Assembly (NCBI GenBank): GCA_017478725.1 | Contig: JAFVDD010000034.1 | Span: forward strand, 1 to 64,000 | Source: Paludibacteraceae bacterium | GTDB lineage: Bacteria; Bacteroidota; Bacteroidia; Bacteroidales; Paludibacteraceae | Reading direction: 5' to 3' | DNA length: 64,000 nucleotides | Shown: piece after piece, positions 42,086-50,532 of the stretch | Layout of the letters: every line of letters starts with the position of its first letter | How positions within the stretch are numbered: position 1 is the first letter of the stretch | The notes under the pieces: generated by a model | Databases searched by the model: none | What the model saw: the letters and a program-made list of their open reading frames with translations, nothing else | What the model was told of the DNA's origin: nothing | Translations under genes and position numbers: made by a program

Positions 42086-44185
42086 TTAATCGCTGAGTGC
42101 CAAACTGATACGTTGGCGCGCCAAATCAATATCTTCTATTTCTACGCGCACATGCTGGTGTAACTTTAATGTACGCCCGTGCATGCGCGAGATGTGGATC
42201 AATCCGTCTTTGTGAATACCCAGATCCACAAATGCTCCGAATGCACTGATATTGGTTACGATGCCCGGCAACACCATTCCGGTTTGCAAATCCTCAATAT
42301 GGTGTACTTTCTCATCAAAATGAAACTCCTCCGTTTCGCCGCGCGGATCTCTGCCCGGCTGGGCCAGCTCTTTCATAATATCGGTTAGAGTAGGGATTCC
42401 TGTCTCTTCCGAAACATACTGTTGCAGATCTATCTTCTTCCGCTTCTCCTCGTCGGCAATCAGTTCTGCTACACTGCATCCCTGGTCTTTTGCCATTCTC
42501 TCTACAATGCCGTAGCTCTCAGGGTGTACCGCGCTGTTGTCCAAAGGATTAGCGCCCTTCAATCGTAAGAAACCTGCGGCTTGCTCGTATGTCTTGTTGC
42601 CTAATTTAGGCACTTTCAGCAACTCTTTTCTGCTCTTGAAGCCGCCGTTTTGAGTCCTGTAATCTACGATATTCTGTGCGAGGGTAGGTCCCAAACCCGA
42701 GATATAGGTGAGCAGATGCTTGCTGGCTGTGTTTACATCTACGCCTACATAGTTGACGACGCTCTCTACTGTCTGTTGCAGACTTTCGCGCAGCGCTGTC
42801 TGATCTACATCGTGCTGATATTGCCCTACGCCGATGGATTTAGGCTCGATCTTCACCAACTCTGCCAGCGGATCAATCAATCGCCTGCCGATGCTCACGG
42901 CGCCGCGAACGGTGACATCCTCGTTAGGAAACTCCTCACGTGCTGTCTTGCTGGCGCTATACACGGAAGCCCCTGCCTCGCTGACCACAAAAATCTGCGG
43001 TCTGATGGCTGATGGCAGATGGCTGACAGCTTCCTTTACCATCTGCTCGCATTCCCTGCTGGCCGTTCCGTTGCCGATGGCTATTGCCTCAATCTTGTAT
43101 TGCGCGATGAGTTCCTGTATTCGCCTTGTACTCTGTAGGTTGTGCAGGAACACAACGTCGTGTGTAACCAAATCGCCTTGTTCGTTCAGCACAACGGTCT
43201 TGCATCCTGTCCGGAATCCCGGATCCAGTGCCAGTACACGTTTCTGCCCCAGCGGAGCGGCTAACAGCAACTGCCTGAGATTGTCCGCAAACACACGTAT
43301 GGCCTCTTTGTCCGCTTTCTCTTTGGACGAAGCGGCAAACTCTGTCTCGATGCTTGGCTTCAACAGCCGTTTATAGCCGTCCTCCATCGCCAGCTCCACC
43401 TGATACGACGTGTCGTTATTGGCTTTCAGCCATATACGAGCCAGTTTGTCAAGCGCTTTCTCTGTGTCAGGAGATATATCTACGCGCAAGAATCCTTCTT
43501 CTTCTGCACGCCTGATAGCCAGCAGTTGGTGGCTTTTGATATATTTCAGCGGGCTCTTGAAATCGAAATAATTCCGGTAGTTCTCTTTCTTGTCTGCCTG
43601 TACTCCGTTTGCCTCATCCCTTGCGCTTTGCCCTTTGCTGTTTTTTATCTCCTTGGTTGTCAGCACCGCGGAATAGCTGAACTCGCGCCGTACGGCATTT
43701 CTGCTTCGCTCGTCTTCGGCTATACGTTGTGCGATAATATCCCGGGCTCCTTGCAAATCTTCTTCGTTGCTCGGTAGCCGCATCGGCCGTTGTTTCAGTA
43801 TTTCTTCCGCCAATGGCAGCAAACCTTTCTCTATTGCTGCGTCCGCACGTGTCTTCCTGTGCGGTTTGTAGGGTAGGTAGATATCCTCCAGTTCGGTGGC
43901 ATCCCAGCAATCCTCGATGCGTTTTCGCAATTCGGAATCCGTAATGTTTAGTTCGTCCAGCCTTGCGTAGATGGTCTCTTTGCGTTTGCTCAACTCTTGC
44001 AGCCTGGCGTAATATGCCTGAATAGCGGCAATCTGTACTTCATCCAGACTGCCTGTCTTCTCTTTCCTGTAGCGCGCGATGAAAGGTATAGTTGCCCCTT
44101 CGTCCAGCAACGCTATCGTTGCCGCCACCTGCCGTTCAGGGATATTAACGCCGGAGCCTGTTATATGTGCAAAAACTGAAGTCAT
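42086..44185 (-). CDS. tex: Tex-family S1 RNA-binding transcription accessory protein
   Basis: 699 aa. The N-terminal Tex domain is followed by a YqgF-like RNase H fold (VLALDPGFRTGCKTVVLN). Next come helix-hairpin-helix motifs (LTYISGLGPTLAQNIVDYR and SRKELLKVPKLGNKTYEQAAGFLR) and a C-terminal S1 domain (GMVLPGIVTNISAFGAFVDLGIHKDGLIHIS). It acts on transcription and RNA stability by family. The loop EAVSHLPSAIRPQ is encoded by four heptanucleotides (43004-43031), in place of unrelated residues of about the same length in other Tex proteins. Its start overlaps folA by 41 bp. Confidence 0.95.
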   Translation of the reverse strand: MTSVFAHITGSGVNIPERQVAATIALLDEGATIPFIARYRKEKTGSLDEVQIAAIQAYYARLQELSKRKETIYARLDELNITDSELRKRIEDCWDATELEDIYLPYKPHRKTRADAAIEKGLLPLAEEILKQRPMRLPSNEEDLQGARDIIAQRIAEDERSRNAVRREFSYSAVLTTKEIKNSKGQSARDEANGVQADKKENYRNYFDFKSPLKYIKSHQLLAIRRAEEEGFLRVDISPDTEKALDKLARIWLKANNDTSYQVELAMEDGYKRLLKPSIETEFAASSKEKADKEAIRVFADNLRQLLLAAPLGQKRVLALDPGFRTGCKTVVLNEQGDLVTHDVVFLHNLQSTRRIQELIAQYKIEAIAIGNGTASRECEQMVKEAVSHLPSAIRPQIFVVSEAGASVYSASKTAREEFPNEDVTVRGAVSIGRRLIDPLAELVKIEPKSIGVGQYQHDVDQTALRESLQQTVESVVNYVGVDVNTASKHLLTYISGLGPTLAQNIVDYRTQNGGFKSRKELLKVPKLGNKTYEQAAGFLRLKGANPLDNSAVHPESYGIVERMAKDQGCSVAELIADEEKRKKIDLQQYVSEETGIPTLTDIMKELAQPGRDPRGETEEFHFDEKVHHIEDLQTGMVLPGIVTNISAFGAFVDLGIHKDGLIHISRMHGRTLKLHQHVRVEIEDIDLARQRISLALSD
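43004..43031 (-). repeat. Heptanucleotide array (GATGGCT/GACAGCT) inside tex
   Basis: GATGGCT, GATGGCA, GATGGCT, GACAGCT on the plus strand, in frame, encoding SHLPSAI on the minus strand. Confidence 0.75.
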
Positions 44186-44663
44186 ACGGGTTCTTTTCGT
44201 CCGCTTTATGTTCTTCCTTGCTCGTCAGTTCCCACTCGTCTGCCTTTATCTCCGGGAAATAGGTGTCTGCGTCCTCCCAACTATGATGAATATGGGTGAT
44301 ATACAGTTTGTCCGCCAGCGGCATCATTTGTCTGTACACCATTCCTCCGCCTATTACGAACGCTTCTTCCTCCTCATGGCTGACGGCTGACGGCTGACTG
44401 CTGGCAGCATTTATCATTTCCTCTATCGAGTAAACGGCTTCTGCTCCCTCAAAAGTCTTGCCCGGAACATCTGTCAGCACGATATTTCTGCGGTTAGGCA
44501 GCGGATGTTTCGGCAATGAAAAGAATGTCCGCTCGCCCATGAGCACTGTTTTGCCGCTGGTTATTTCCTTGAAATGCTTCAGGTCGGCAGGCAAATGACA
44601 CAGCAAATCGCCTTTCTTGCCGATCGCATAATTCTCCGCTATAGCTACAATGATTGAAATCAT
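44145..44663 (-). CDS. folA: Dihydrofolate reductase
   Basis: 172 aa. Reduces dihydrofolate with NADPH, recycling the folate oxidised by thymidylate synthase encoded just upstream. Landmarks are ISIIVAIAENYAIGKKGDLLCHLPADLKHFKE, KTVLMGERTFFSL and FVIGGGMVYRQMMPLADKLYITHI. Between EEMINAA and AFVIGGG the protein has the insertion SSQPSAVSHEEEE, encoded by three perfect GGCTGAC heptads. The 41-bp overlap with tex is unusual but both frames look real to their ends. Confidence 0.95.
   Translation of the reverse strand: MISIIVAIAENYAIGKKGDLLCHLPADLKHFKEITSGKTVLMGERTFFSLPKHPLPNRRNIVLTDVPGKTFEGAEAVYSIEEMINAASSQPSAVSHEEEEAFVIGGGMVYRQMMPLADKLYITHIHHSWEDADTYFPEIKADEWELTSKEEHKADEKNPYDFSFCTYNRLRR
44378..44405 (-). 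repeat. Heptanucleotide array (GGCTGAC) inside folA
   Basis: Three identical GGCTGAC units at 44378, 44385 and 44392, then TGCTGGC. Encodes QPSAVS on the minus strand. The same heptamer occurs in the DUF1015 gene (48667) and in the spacer at 56361-56711. Confidence 0.85.
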
Positions 44664-44701
44664 AACGTCCTAAATGTTAAGATGAATAAATAAATGGTAA
44701 A

Positions 44702-45496
44702 TCACACTGCCACCACGCCGGCAATATGCGGGTGTGGATCATAGCCTTCCAGTGTGAAATCCTCATATTGGAAACCAAACAAATCCTTCACCTCCGGATT
44801 GATAATCATCTTTGGCAGGGCTCTTGGTTCGCGTGTCAGCTGCAGCCGCACTTGCTCCAAGTGGTTCAGATAAATATGCGCGTCTCCAAGCGTGTGAACA
44901 AACTCTCCGGCCTTTAGCCCCGTTACTTGTGCCATCATTTGCAGCAGCAGCGCGTAACTGGCGATATTGAACGGTACGCCCAGAAATATATCGGCACTCC
45001 GCTGATACAGTTGCAGTGACAGTTTGCCGTCTGCTACGTAGAACTGGAATAGGCTGTGGCATGGCGGTAACGCCATTTTCTCCACTTCAGCCACATTCCA
45101 TGCGCTGACAATCATACGCCGGCTGTCGGGGTTATGTTTGATCTGCTCAATGACATTGCTGATCTGGTCGATCGTCCCGCCGTTGTAATCCGGCCAGCTC
45201 CGCCACTGATGCCCATATACAGGGCCCAATTCGCCGTTCTCGTCCGCCCATTCGTTCCATATACGCACGCCGTGTTCCTGTAGGTACTTCACATTCGTAT
45301 CGCCTTGCAAGAACCACAGCAACTCATAAATAATCGACTTCAAGTGCAGTTTCTTGGTCGTAAGCAGAGGAAAACCGTCCGCCATGTTGAACCGCATCTG
45401 GTGCCCGAATACGGAAATGGTGCCGGTGCCGGTACGGTCATGTTTTTCGGTGCCTTCTTCCAGCACACGCTTGCATAAATTCAAATATTGTTTCAT
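44702..45496 (-). CDS. thyA: Thymidylate synthase
   Basis: 264 aa, the same length as the E. coli enzyme. Methylates dUMP using methylene-tetrahydrofolate. Catalytic C146 in [12 protein letters not shown], the phosphate-binding DSRRM segment and [20 protein letters not shown] are all in place. It lies upstream of folA by 38 nt. Confidence 0.98.
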   Translation of the reverse strand: MKQYLNLCKRVLEEGTEKHDRTGTGTISVFGHQMRFNMADGFPLLTTKKLHLKSIIYELLWFLQGDTNVKYLQEHGVRIWNEWADENGELGPVYGHQWRSWPDYNGGTIDQISNVIEQIKHNPDSRRMIVSAWNVAEVEKMALPPCHSLFQFYVADGKLSLQLYQRSADIFLGVPFNIASYALLLQMMAQVTGLKAGEFVHTLGDAHIYLNHLEQVRLQLTREPRALPKMIINPEVKDLFGFQYEDFTLEGYDPHPHIAGVVAV

Positions 45497-45526
45497 AATA
45501 AATCTATACTCTGTCAGCGTAGCGGT

Positions 45527-45554
45527 CTGTATTCTGTCAGGCCGCAGGCCGATC
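45527..45554 (-). repeat. Heptad-like stretch between thyA and the porE-like gene
   Basis: CTGTATT, CTGTCAG, GCCGCAG, GCCGATC. It is degenerate, but in 7-bp phase, and its first unit equals the array unit at 61257. Confidence 0.45.
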
Positions 45555-47621
45555 CTAAAATAGCTTATACGTCGTTTTCAAAACCTTGAACTCTGTCCGT
45601 CGGTTGATTTGGTTGCATATCTCCTGCTTGTCGGCCGGCAGCGTCATGATAAACGCTTCGTCCAGCACTTGCTCCTGAGGGATGAAACTGTATTTCTGGT
45701 GAATCGCTTTGTCGGCAATCACCGGTTTCTGTTCTCCGTAGCCGACAGGAGTCAGCCTTTCTTTCTCAATACCGTTCTTGATCAGGAAATCACAACAAGC
45801 CTGCGCACGTTTCTGCGACAGCTCTTGGTTGAACTGGTCATTGCCTTTCAGGTCGGTGTGTGCGCTCAGCTCAATCGTGATATTCGGGTTGTCGTTCAGC
45901 AGTTTCACTAATCCCGACAGGCCTTTCTCCGATTCTTTGGTAATCTCCCATCTGCCTGATTCATAGAATATGTTATCCATCTGCACGGGCCTGCTGATAG
46001 GGTTGAGCACAAAATCCATTGTATAGGTCTTGCTGTCTTTCAGGTCGAATGTGTTCCATTGTTCCTTGGCGTTCAGGTAGCCTCTCGCGCTGACAAGCAT
46101 GACGTATTTAACATCTTTCTTCAGCTTGATTTTATAGGTTCCGTCACGCCTTGCATTCATCTTGCTGTTGGTTCCGTCGCTGCCTACCAGCCTTAGTCGT
46201 GCTTCGGCTATCGCTTCGCCTTGGTTGTCGGTAATGGCTCCTTCGGCTATAAACTCCATCTCAGGCAAAATGAAACTGTAAATCTTGTCGTAGGCTTTCC
46301 GGTCGTTTCTGTTTGACGAGAAAAAACCGTTCTGGCTCTCTCCTGCAAAAGTGATACCGAAATCGTCTCCGTTGGAGTTGAGCGGGGTAGCCATGTTGTA
46401 CAACAGCCATACTACGGAGTCTTTCACGGTAGTGTCCCGTATGGCTTTGAAGATGTCCAAACCTCCGTAGCCCGGGTGCCCGTTACTGGAGAAATATAGA
46501 CTTCCGTCGGGGTGTACAAACGGGTACATCTCGTCTTCTGTCGTATTGACGCTTGGTCCCAGCGGCTGGGGATTGACCCATTCGTCGCCTTCCAGTTCGG
46601 CCATCCATATGTCTTTTCCTCCATAGCCGCCCGGGGCGTCACTCACGAAATACAGGCATTCGCCGTTCGGACTCAGTGCCGGATGGGCAACGGTAATCGA
46701 ACTGTCGGCGAATAGTTTCACCTCCTGTGCTTCGCCCCATTCACCGCTGGCACGCTCGCTTTTGTATATCTTGGCGCCTAAATCCTGACCGTTAATGGGC
46801 TTGGAATAGGTGAAATACATGGTTTTACCGTCTGCCGTAAACGAGCAAATGCCCATTTCCGCATTGCTGGCTTGTTTGCCGGCTGAGTCGTTCTGCTGCT
46901 CATTCTCTTCATTGCCGTACAAACCTTCTGCCGGTGCTATTTCTTCCCACTCGCCGGCTGCATTCTTGCGTGTCTGGTAGAGTTGGAAAAGCTGTTGTCC
47001 GGTCACGTTGCTGGCGCGTTTCAGCTTCTTGTTGCCTTTTTGACGTTCCTGGCGGTTGCTGGTGAACATCAGCGCGTCGCCGTGCTTGCCGATGAACATC
47101 GGAGCTATCGAACTGCTGCGTTTTTGGTTGAACTCTTTCGCTTCCGACACTTTGTAGCGGCTGGGCTCGGCTTTCCATTCATTCACTTTCTTGCAGGCAT
47201 ACAATCCTGCCCGGGCTGCATAGTCGTTCGGATGAGCCTCCAGATACAACTCATAGTTTTTGGCGGCGTCTTTGTATTGCCCTTGAAACTGCAGCACTTG
47301 TCCCAGCCTTAGATAAACGGTGGAGTCTTGCAGCTGGTATTTGCATCTTATCGCGCTGTTATAGGCGTTCACGGCACGGGGATTATTCAGTATCCGGTAG
47401 CATTCTCCCTGGCGGTATGCCACATAACCTTTCGTGGCTTTTTCTTTTTGCATGGAGAGACGGCTGTAGCACTGTTTGTAGATGTCGCCCGCTGTGAAAT
47501 ACTCGCCTATCGCGTATTTCTTGTCCGCACGCTTGATCCGCTGCTGCACACTGCACGAGGAAAGACACACGACGAAGGTCAATAGACACAGGACAAATAT
47601 GTTTGCGTTCTGTCGGTTCAT
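45555..47621 (-). CDS. PorE-like T9SS outer-membrane/peptidoglycan anchor lipoprotein
   Basis: 688 aa lipoprotein ([23 protein letters not shown], acylated Cys 23). The domain order is TPR-like repeats (~30-155), a PD40/WD40-type propeller (~180-440, with [28 protein letters not shown] and [17 protein letters not shown]), a carboxypeptidase-regulatory-like domain (~470-545), and a C-terminal OmpA domain (~555-650, [26 protein letters not shown]). This is exactly the build of PorE (PG1058) of Porphyromonas gingivalis, which ties the PorK-N ring to peptidoglycan. The same architecture also occurs in other OmpA-family proteins, so the T9SS assignment is likely rather than proven. It fits with the tagged proteins in this window. 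Confidence 0.75.
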   Translation of the reverse strand: MNRQNANIFVLCLLTFVVCLSSCSVQQRIKRADKKYAIGEYFTAGDIYKQCYSRLSMQKEKATKGYVAYRQGECYRILNNPRAVNAYNSAIRCKYQLQDSTVYLRLGQVLQFQGQYKDAAKNYELYLEAHPNDYAARAGLYACKKVNEWKAEPSRYKVSEAKEFNQKRSSSIAPMFIGKHGDALMFTSNRQERQKGNKKLKRASNVTGQQLFQLYQTRKNAAGEWEEIAPAEGLYGNEENEQQNDSAGKQASNAEMGICSFTADGKTMYFTYSKPINGQDLGAKIYKSERASGEWGEAQEVKLFADSSITVAHPALSPNGECLYFVSDAPGGYGGKDIWMAELEGDEWVNPQPLGPSVNTTEDEMYPFVHPDGSLYFSSNGHPGYGGLDIFKAIRDTTVKDSVVWLLYNMATPLNSNGDDFGITFAGESQNGFFSSNRNDRKAYDKIYSFILPEMEFIAEGAITDNQGEAIAEARLRLVGSDGTNSKMNARRDGTYKIKLKKDVKYVMLVSARGYLNAKEQWNTFDLKDSKTYTMDFVLNPISRPVQMDNIFYESGRWEITKESEKGLSGLVKLLNDNPNITIELSAHTDLKGNDQFNQELSQKRAQACCDFLIKNGIEKERLTPVGYGEQKPVIADKAIHQKYSFIPQEQVLDEAFIMTLPADKQEICNQINRRTEFKVLKTTYKLF

Positions 47622-47626
47622 TTAGT

Positions 47627-47647
47627 CTTTATTCCTTATTCCTTTAG
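47627..47647 (-). repeat. Short heptanucleotide tract before the porE-like gene
   Basis: CTTTATT, CCTTATT, CCTTTAG in 7-bp phase within the 37-nt gap to the DUF1015 gene. Confidence 0.5.
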
Positions 47648-47658
47648 CGAAGCGGTCC

Positions 47659-48975
47659 TTATTCCAAACTATGCACCACAAGCCCGCTTCTGAGTTTCGG
47701 CTCAAACCATGTGGTCTTGGGCGGCATGATGTTTCCGCTGTCAGCGATATTGATAATCTGTTGCATGGTCACGGGATACAAAGCCAGCGCCATTTTCATT
47801 TCGCCGCTGTCCACACGTCTTTTCAGTTCGCCCAAACCGCGGATACCGCCTACGAAATCAATCCTCTTGTCGCTTCTCAGATCCTTGATTCCAAGTATTT
47901 TGTCCAGTATCAGGTCGCTCGAAATGGTCACATCCAGCACGCCTATCGGGTCTGCATCATTATACCTGCCTTCCTTGGCTGTCAGCGAGTACCATTTCCC
48001 GCCTAAATAGAGCGTGAAATTATGCAACCCTTTCGGCTTCACGGCTTCAAAACCTTCTCCCTCTTTTATGGAGAGGGCAGGGGAGAGCTTAAAATCCTCT
48101 TCCAATGCTTTGAGAAAATCCTCCTCGCTCAGCCCGTTCAGGTCTTTTACCACGCGGTTGTAATCAATGATATTCAGCTGGTTGTCCGGAAAACAAACCG
48201 CCATAAAGAACTCGTATTCCGGCAACTTCCCTCCCTCTCTTGCGGAGAGGCTCTGGGGGCAGGCTTCTTTCTTCTCTTTTCCCACGCCCGCAGCGGCAGC
48301 GCTTCTGTGGTGTCCGTCGGCGATGTACATGGCGGGTATTTCTGCAAAAATCTCCGTTATACGTTGTATCAACGCCTCATCGTTAATCACCCAGAACGTG
48401 TGTCTGAAGCCCTCGGGAGCGGCTACAAAATCATACTCCGGCTCGCTTTTCGTCACTTCGGCTACTATCTCATCCAGATCATCGCGGTGGGGATAAGCAA
48501 AGAATACAGGCTCCATGTTGGCGTTCAGCACGCGCACATGCTTCATGCGGTCTTCCTCTTTGTCCTTGCGCGTCAGTTCATGTTTCTTGATTCTCCCTTC
48601 CAGATAATCATTCACCCACGCTCCTACTACCAAACCGTACTGCGTCTTGTCGTGCTGACCACTGAGGGCTGACGGCTGACCGCCTAAAATCGTCTGCGCA
48701 TAAACATAGTATTTCTCTTTCTCGTCTTGCACCAGCCATCCGTTCCGGCGGAACTTGGCAAACTGCTCCTTGGCGGCGCTATACACACGCTCGTCATGCT
48801 CGTCTGTACCAGGCTCGAAATTGATCTCTGGCTTGATAATATGGTACAGCGATTGCTCGTTGCCTGCCGCTTCGGCGCGTGCCTCTTCCGAGTTCAGCAC
48901 GTCATACGGACGGCTGCTCACTTGTTCTACCAGCTCTTTAGGCGGACGTATACCGCGAAATGGTTTGATTCTCAT
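47659..48975 (-). CDS. DUF1015 family protein
   Basis: 438 aa, cytoplasmic. Matches DUF1015 from the start (MRIKPFRGIRPPKELVEQVSSRPYDVLNSEEAR) through YIADGHHRSAAA, the family hallmark, to the C-terminal VTMQQIINIADSGNIMPPKTTWFEPKLRSGL. The biochemical function is unknown. The loop GGQPSALSGQHDK near 165 is encoded by two GGCTGAC heptads. A second extra stretch (EKKEACPQSLSAREGGKLPEY) also looks inserted. The leader carries the second copy of the ~100-bp element. Confidence 0.88.
   Translation of the reverse strand: MRIKPFRGIRPPKELVEQVSSRPYDVLNSEEARAEAAGNEQSLYHIIKPEINFEPGTDEHDERVYSAAKEQFAKFRRNGWLVQDEKEKYYVYAQTILGGQPSALSGQHDKTQYGLVVGAWVNDYLEGRIKKHELTRKDKEEDRMKHVRVLNANMEPVFFAYPHRDDLDEIVAEVTKSEPEYDFVAAPEGFRHTFWVINDEALIQRITEIFAEIPAMYIADGHHRSAAAAGVGKEKKEACPQSLSAREGGKLPEYEFFMAVCFPDNQLNIIDYNRVVKDLNGLSEEDFLKALEEDFKLSPALSIKEGEGFEAVKPKGLHNFTLYLGGKWYSLTAKEGRYNDADPIGVLDVTISSDLILDKILGIKDLRSDKRIDFVGGIRGLGELKRRVDSGEMKMALALYPVTMQQIINIADSGNIMPPKTTWFEPKLRSGLVVHSLE
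48667..48680 (-). repeat. Two GGCTGAC heptads inside the DUF1015 gene
   Basis: Perfect tandem GGCTGAC x2, encoding QPSA on the minus strand, as in folA. Confidence 0.65.
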
Positions 48976-49019
48976 GCTTGCAATCTTAATAATTATATGA
49001 AACTATGGGTGTATCATAA

Positions 49020-49120
49020 GTGCATCGGGAGTGCATCGGGAGCGCATCGGGAGCGCATCGGGTGAATATCGTATCATACCCGACCCTATAATATACATAG
49101 TATATTATCCCGTGATTTTG
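49020..49120 (-). repeat. ~100-bp dispersed element, copy 2 (inverted relative to 2330-2430)
   Basis: The reverse complement is near-identical to 2330-2430, including the 9-bp inverted repeat (ATAATATAC, GTATATTAT). It lies between the bactofilin stop (49124) and the DUF1015 start. Confidence 0.9.
49025..49083 (+). repeat. 11-bp periodic array, six units
   Basis: TCGG at 49025, 49036, 49047 and 49058, then TCGT at 49069 and CCGA at 49080 in phase. In orientation it reads toward the conserved palindromic part of the element. Confidence 0.9.
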
Positions 49121-49123
49121 GAT

Positions 49124-49489
49124 TTATCTCTTCTCTGCCGGTTTCACGGCGTTCCCGCCCATCGAGCAGGTACCGTTGAACAGAGCACCCGGCTCTACGA
49201 TCAGCGTCTTGGTCTGCACGTCGCCCTGGATCTTGCCGCTGGAACGCAGCGACAACTGCTGGCTGCAGCAGATCTTGCCTTCCATCAATCCTAAAATCTC
49301 GGCGTTCTGGCAGTTCACGGTGCCTTTGATGCGGCCAGCCTCGCCGATCACCACTTTGCCGGTGCACTGCAAATCGCCCTCAATCAGTCCGTCTATACGG
49401 TAATCGCTGTCTGCACTTACGTTTCCTACGATTTTGCTGCCTGCGGTCAATGCGTTAAAGAGCATACCGCCTTGTTTCTCATTTCCCAT
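49124..49489 (-). CDS. Bactofilin (polymer-forming cytoskeletal protein)
   Basis: 121 aa. A right-handed beta-helix of ~18-residue repeats (SKIVGNVSADSDYRIDGLIEGDLQCTGKVVIGEAGRIKGTVNCQNAEILGLMEGKI) with short disordered ends, the bactofilin build and size. Bactofilins form nucleotide-free filaments used in cell shape or for local positioning of wall enzymes. It has its own promoter and begins the minus-strand run that ends at 37243. Confidence 0.9.
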   Translation of the reverse strand: MGNEKQGGMLFNALTAGSKIVGNVSADSDYRIDGLIEGDLQCTGKVVIGEAGRIKGTVNCQNAEILGLMEGKICCSQQLSLRSSGKIQGDVQTKTLIVEPGALFNGTCSMGGNAVKPAEKR

Positions 49490-49528
49490 GATGTGTATTG
49501 TTTTGTCGTTTAATAATCAAAATTAGCG

Positions 49529-49562
49529 CGCAAAGTTACAAAAAATATTTCATATGCGCAAG
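49529..49562 (-). promoter_or_regulatory. Bacteroidetes-type promoter for bactofilin and following genes
   Basis: On the minus strand TTG, 20 bp, TAACTTTG, then CGCGC. Confidence 0.7.
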
Positions 49563-49628
49563 CGCGCATGTATATTTATTGAAAAAAAGTGCAATAATGC
49601 CTCTAAAATGCTTGGTTTTGACCCTTGT

Positions 49629-49664
49629 TTCTTGTCGGTTTGAACAAAATATACTAACTTTGCG
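49629..49664 (+). promoter_or_regulatory. Bacteroidetes-type promoter for the 49682 gene
   Basis: TTG at 49632, 20 bp, TAACTTTG at 49655. The leader is ~14 nt. Confidence 0.7.
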
Positions 49665-49681
49665 GCGTAAAATGGAATGTT

Positions 49682-49891
49682 ATGCGCCAATTAGTAATTG
49701 TTATAGCTCTTGTAGCAGCAGCCGTTTTGCTCCTTGCCGTCGGAGTCATTCTGCGCAAGGACCATACTTTCCGCTCGCAGCATATAGCGGAAAACCAACG
49801 CATGCGTGAGAATAAAATCCATTGTGCCACCTCGCAGGATCGCGAGGCAAGGCGCGCCGATACCCGGAAAATCAATATTAAAAAATTATAA
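49682..49891 (+). CDS. Small single-pass membrane protein
   Basis: 69 aa. An N-terminal hydrophobic helix (LVIVIALVAAAVLLLAVGVIL) is followed by a basic ~45-residue tail with QHIAENQRMRENKIHCATSQDREARR. A promoter directly upstream and a 6-nt gap to the OmpH gene support it as a real gene. I recognise no family, but small proteins of this form before OmpH are a plausible conserved pairing. Confidence 0.7.
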   Translation: MRQLVIVIALVAAAVLLLAVGVILRKDHTFRSQHIAENQRMRENKIHCATSQDREARRADTRKINIKKL

Positions 49892-49897
49892 ACTATC

Positions 49898-50497
49898 ATG
49901 AACAAGATTCAAACCGTAATCAATTGCGTACTCGGTGCGGCTGTTGTCGCACTCTTTTTGCTTTTCTTCCTCGGAAAGTCTGACAAACCCCAAGCTGCTG
50001 CTCCGCTGGCTGTTGCCGCCGGAGAGCAACTGCCGGTAGCCTACGTTAATCTGGATTCAGTGCTCCTCAACTACACGTTCGCCATTGAGGCAAACGACAA
50101 ACTGATGACCAAGCAGGAGGATGCCCGTCTCAAACTCAATACCAAGGCTAACACCCTTCAGCGCGAGGCTGCTGATTTCCAGCGCAAACTGGAGAACAAC
50201 GCTTTCCTAAGCCGCGAACGCGCAGAGGCGGAGCAGAACAAACTCATTCGCAAGCAGCAGGAGCTCCAGGAACTGGAAGCCAAACTGACCAACGAGATCA
50301 TGCAGCAAAACCAGGAACTCAATCTCCAGTTGGCGGATACGCTCAATACCTTCCTTGCCGAGTTCAACGCGGACGGACGCTACCAGATCATCTTTGCCAA
50401 CACAGGCAAGGACAACATCCTGCAAGCTGCTGACGCCTATGATGTGACGGAAGAAGTGATTTCCCAACTCAACGCCCGCTGCGCAAAGAAGAAATAA
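49898..50497 (+). CDS. OmpH/Skp-family protein
   Basis: 199 aa. An N-terminal membrane helix (INCVLGAAVVALFLLFFLG) is followed by VAYVNLDSVLLNYTFA, the family start, then a ~100-residue coiled coil rich in E, K, Q and L, and a C-terminal beta segment (YQIIFANTGKDNIL). Skp-like proteins chaperone outer-membrane barrels in the periplasm. The uncleaved-looking anchor suggests inner-membrane attachment. It lies 35 nt upstream of an outer-membrane barrel gene. Confidence 0.85.
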   Translation: MNKIQTVINCVLGAAVVALFLLFFLGKSDKPQAAAPLAVAAGEQLPVAYVNLDSVLLNYTFAIEANDKLMTKQEDARLKLNTKANTLQREAADFQRKLENNAFLSRERAEAEQNKLIRKQQELQELEAKLTNEIMQQNQELNLQLADTLNTFLAEFNADGRYQIIFANTGKDNILQAADAYDVTEEVISQLNARCAKKK

Positions 50498-50532
50498 TCT
50501 GTCATTTGAATCCGTAATTCTGCCTTGACGAA

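Noticed and set aside
48727..49065. 112-codon frame containing SGAHRERIG, also seen near 2400
   Set aside because: The common peptide results from translation of the shared 11-bp array, not from a gene family.
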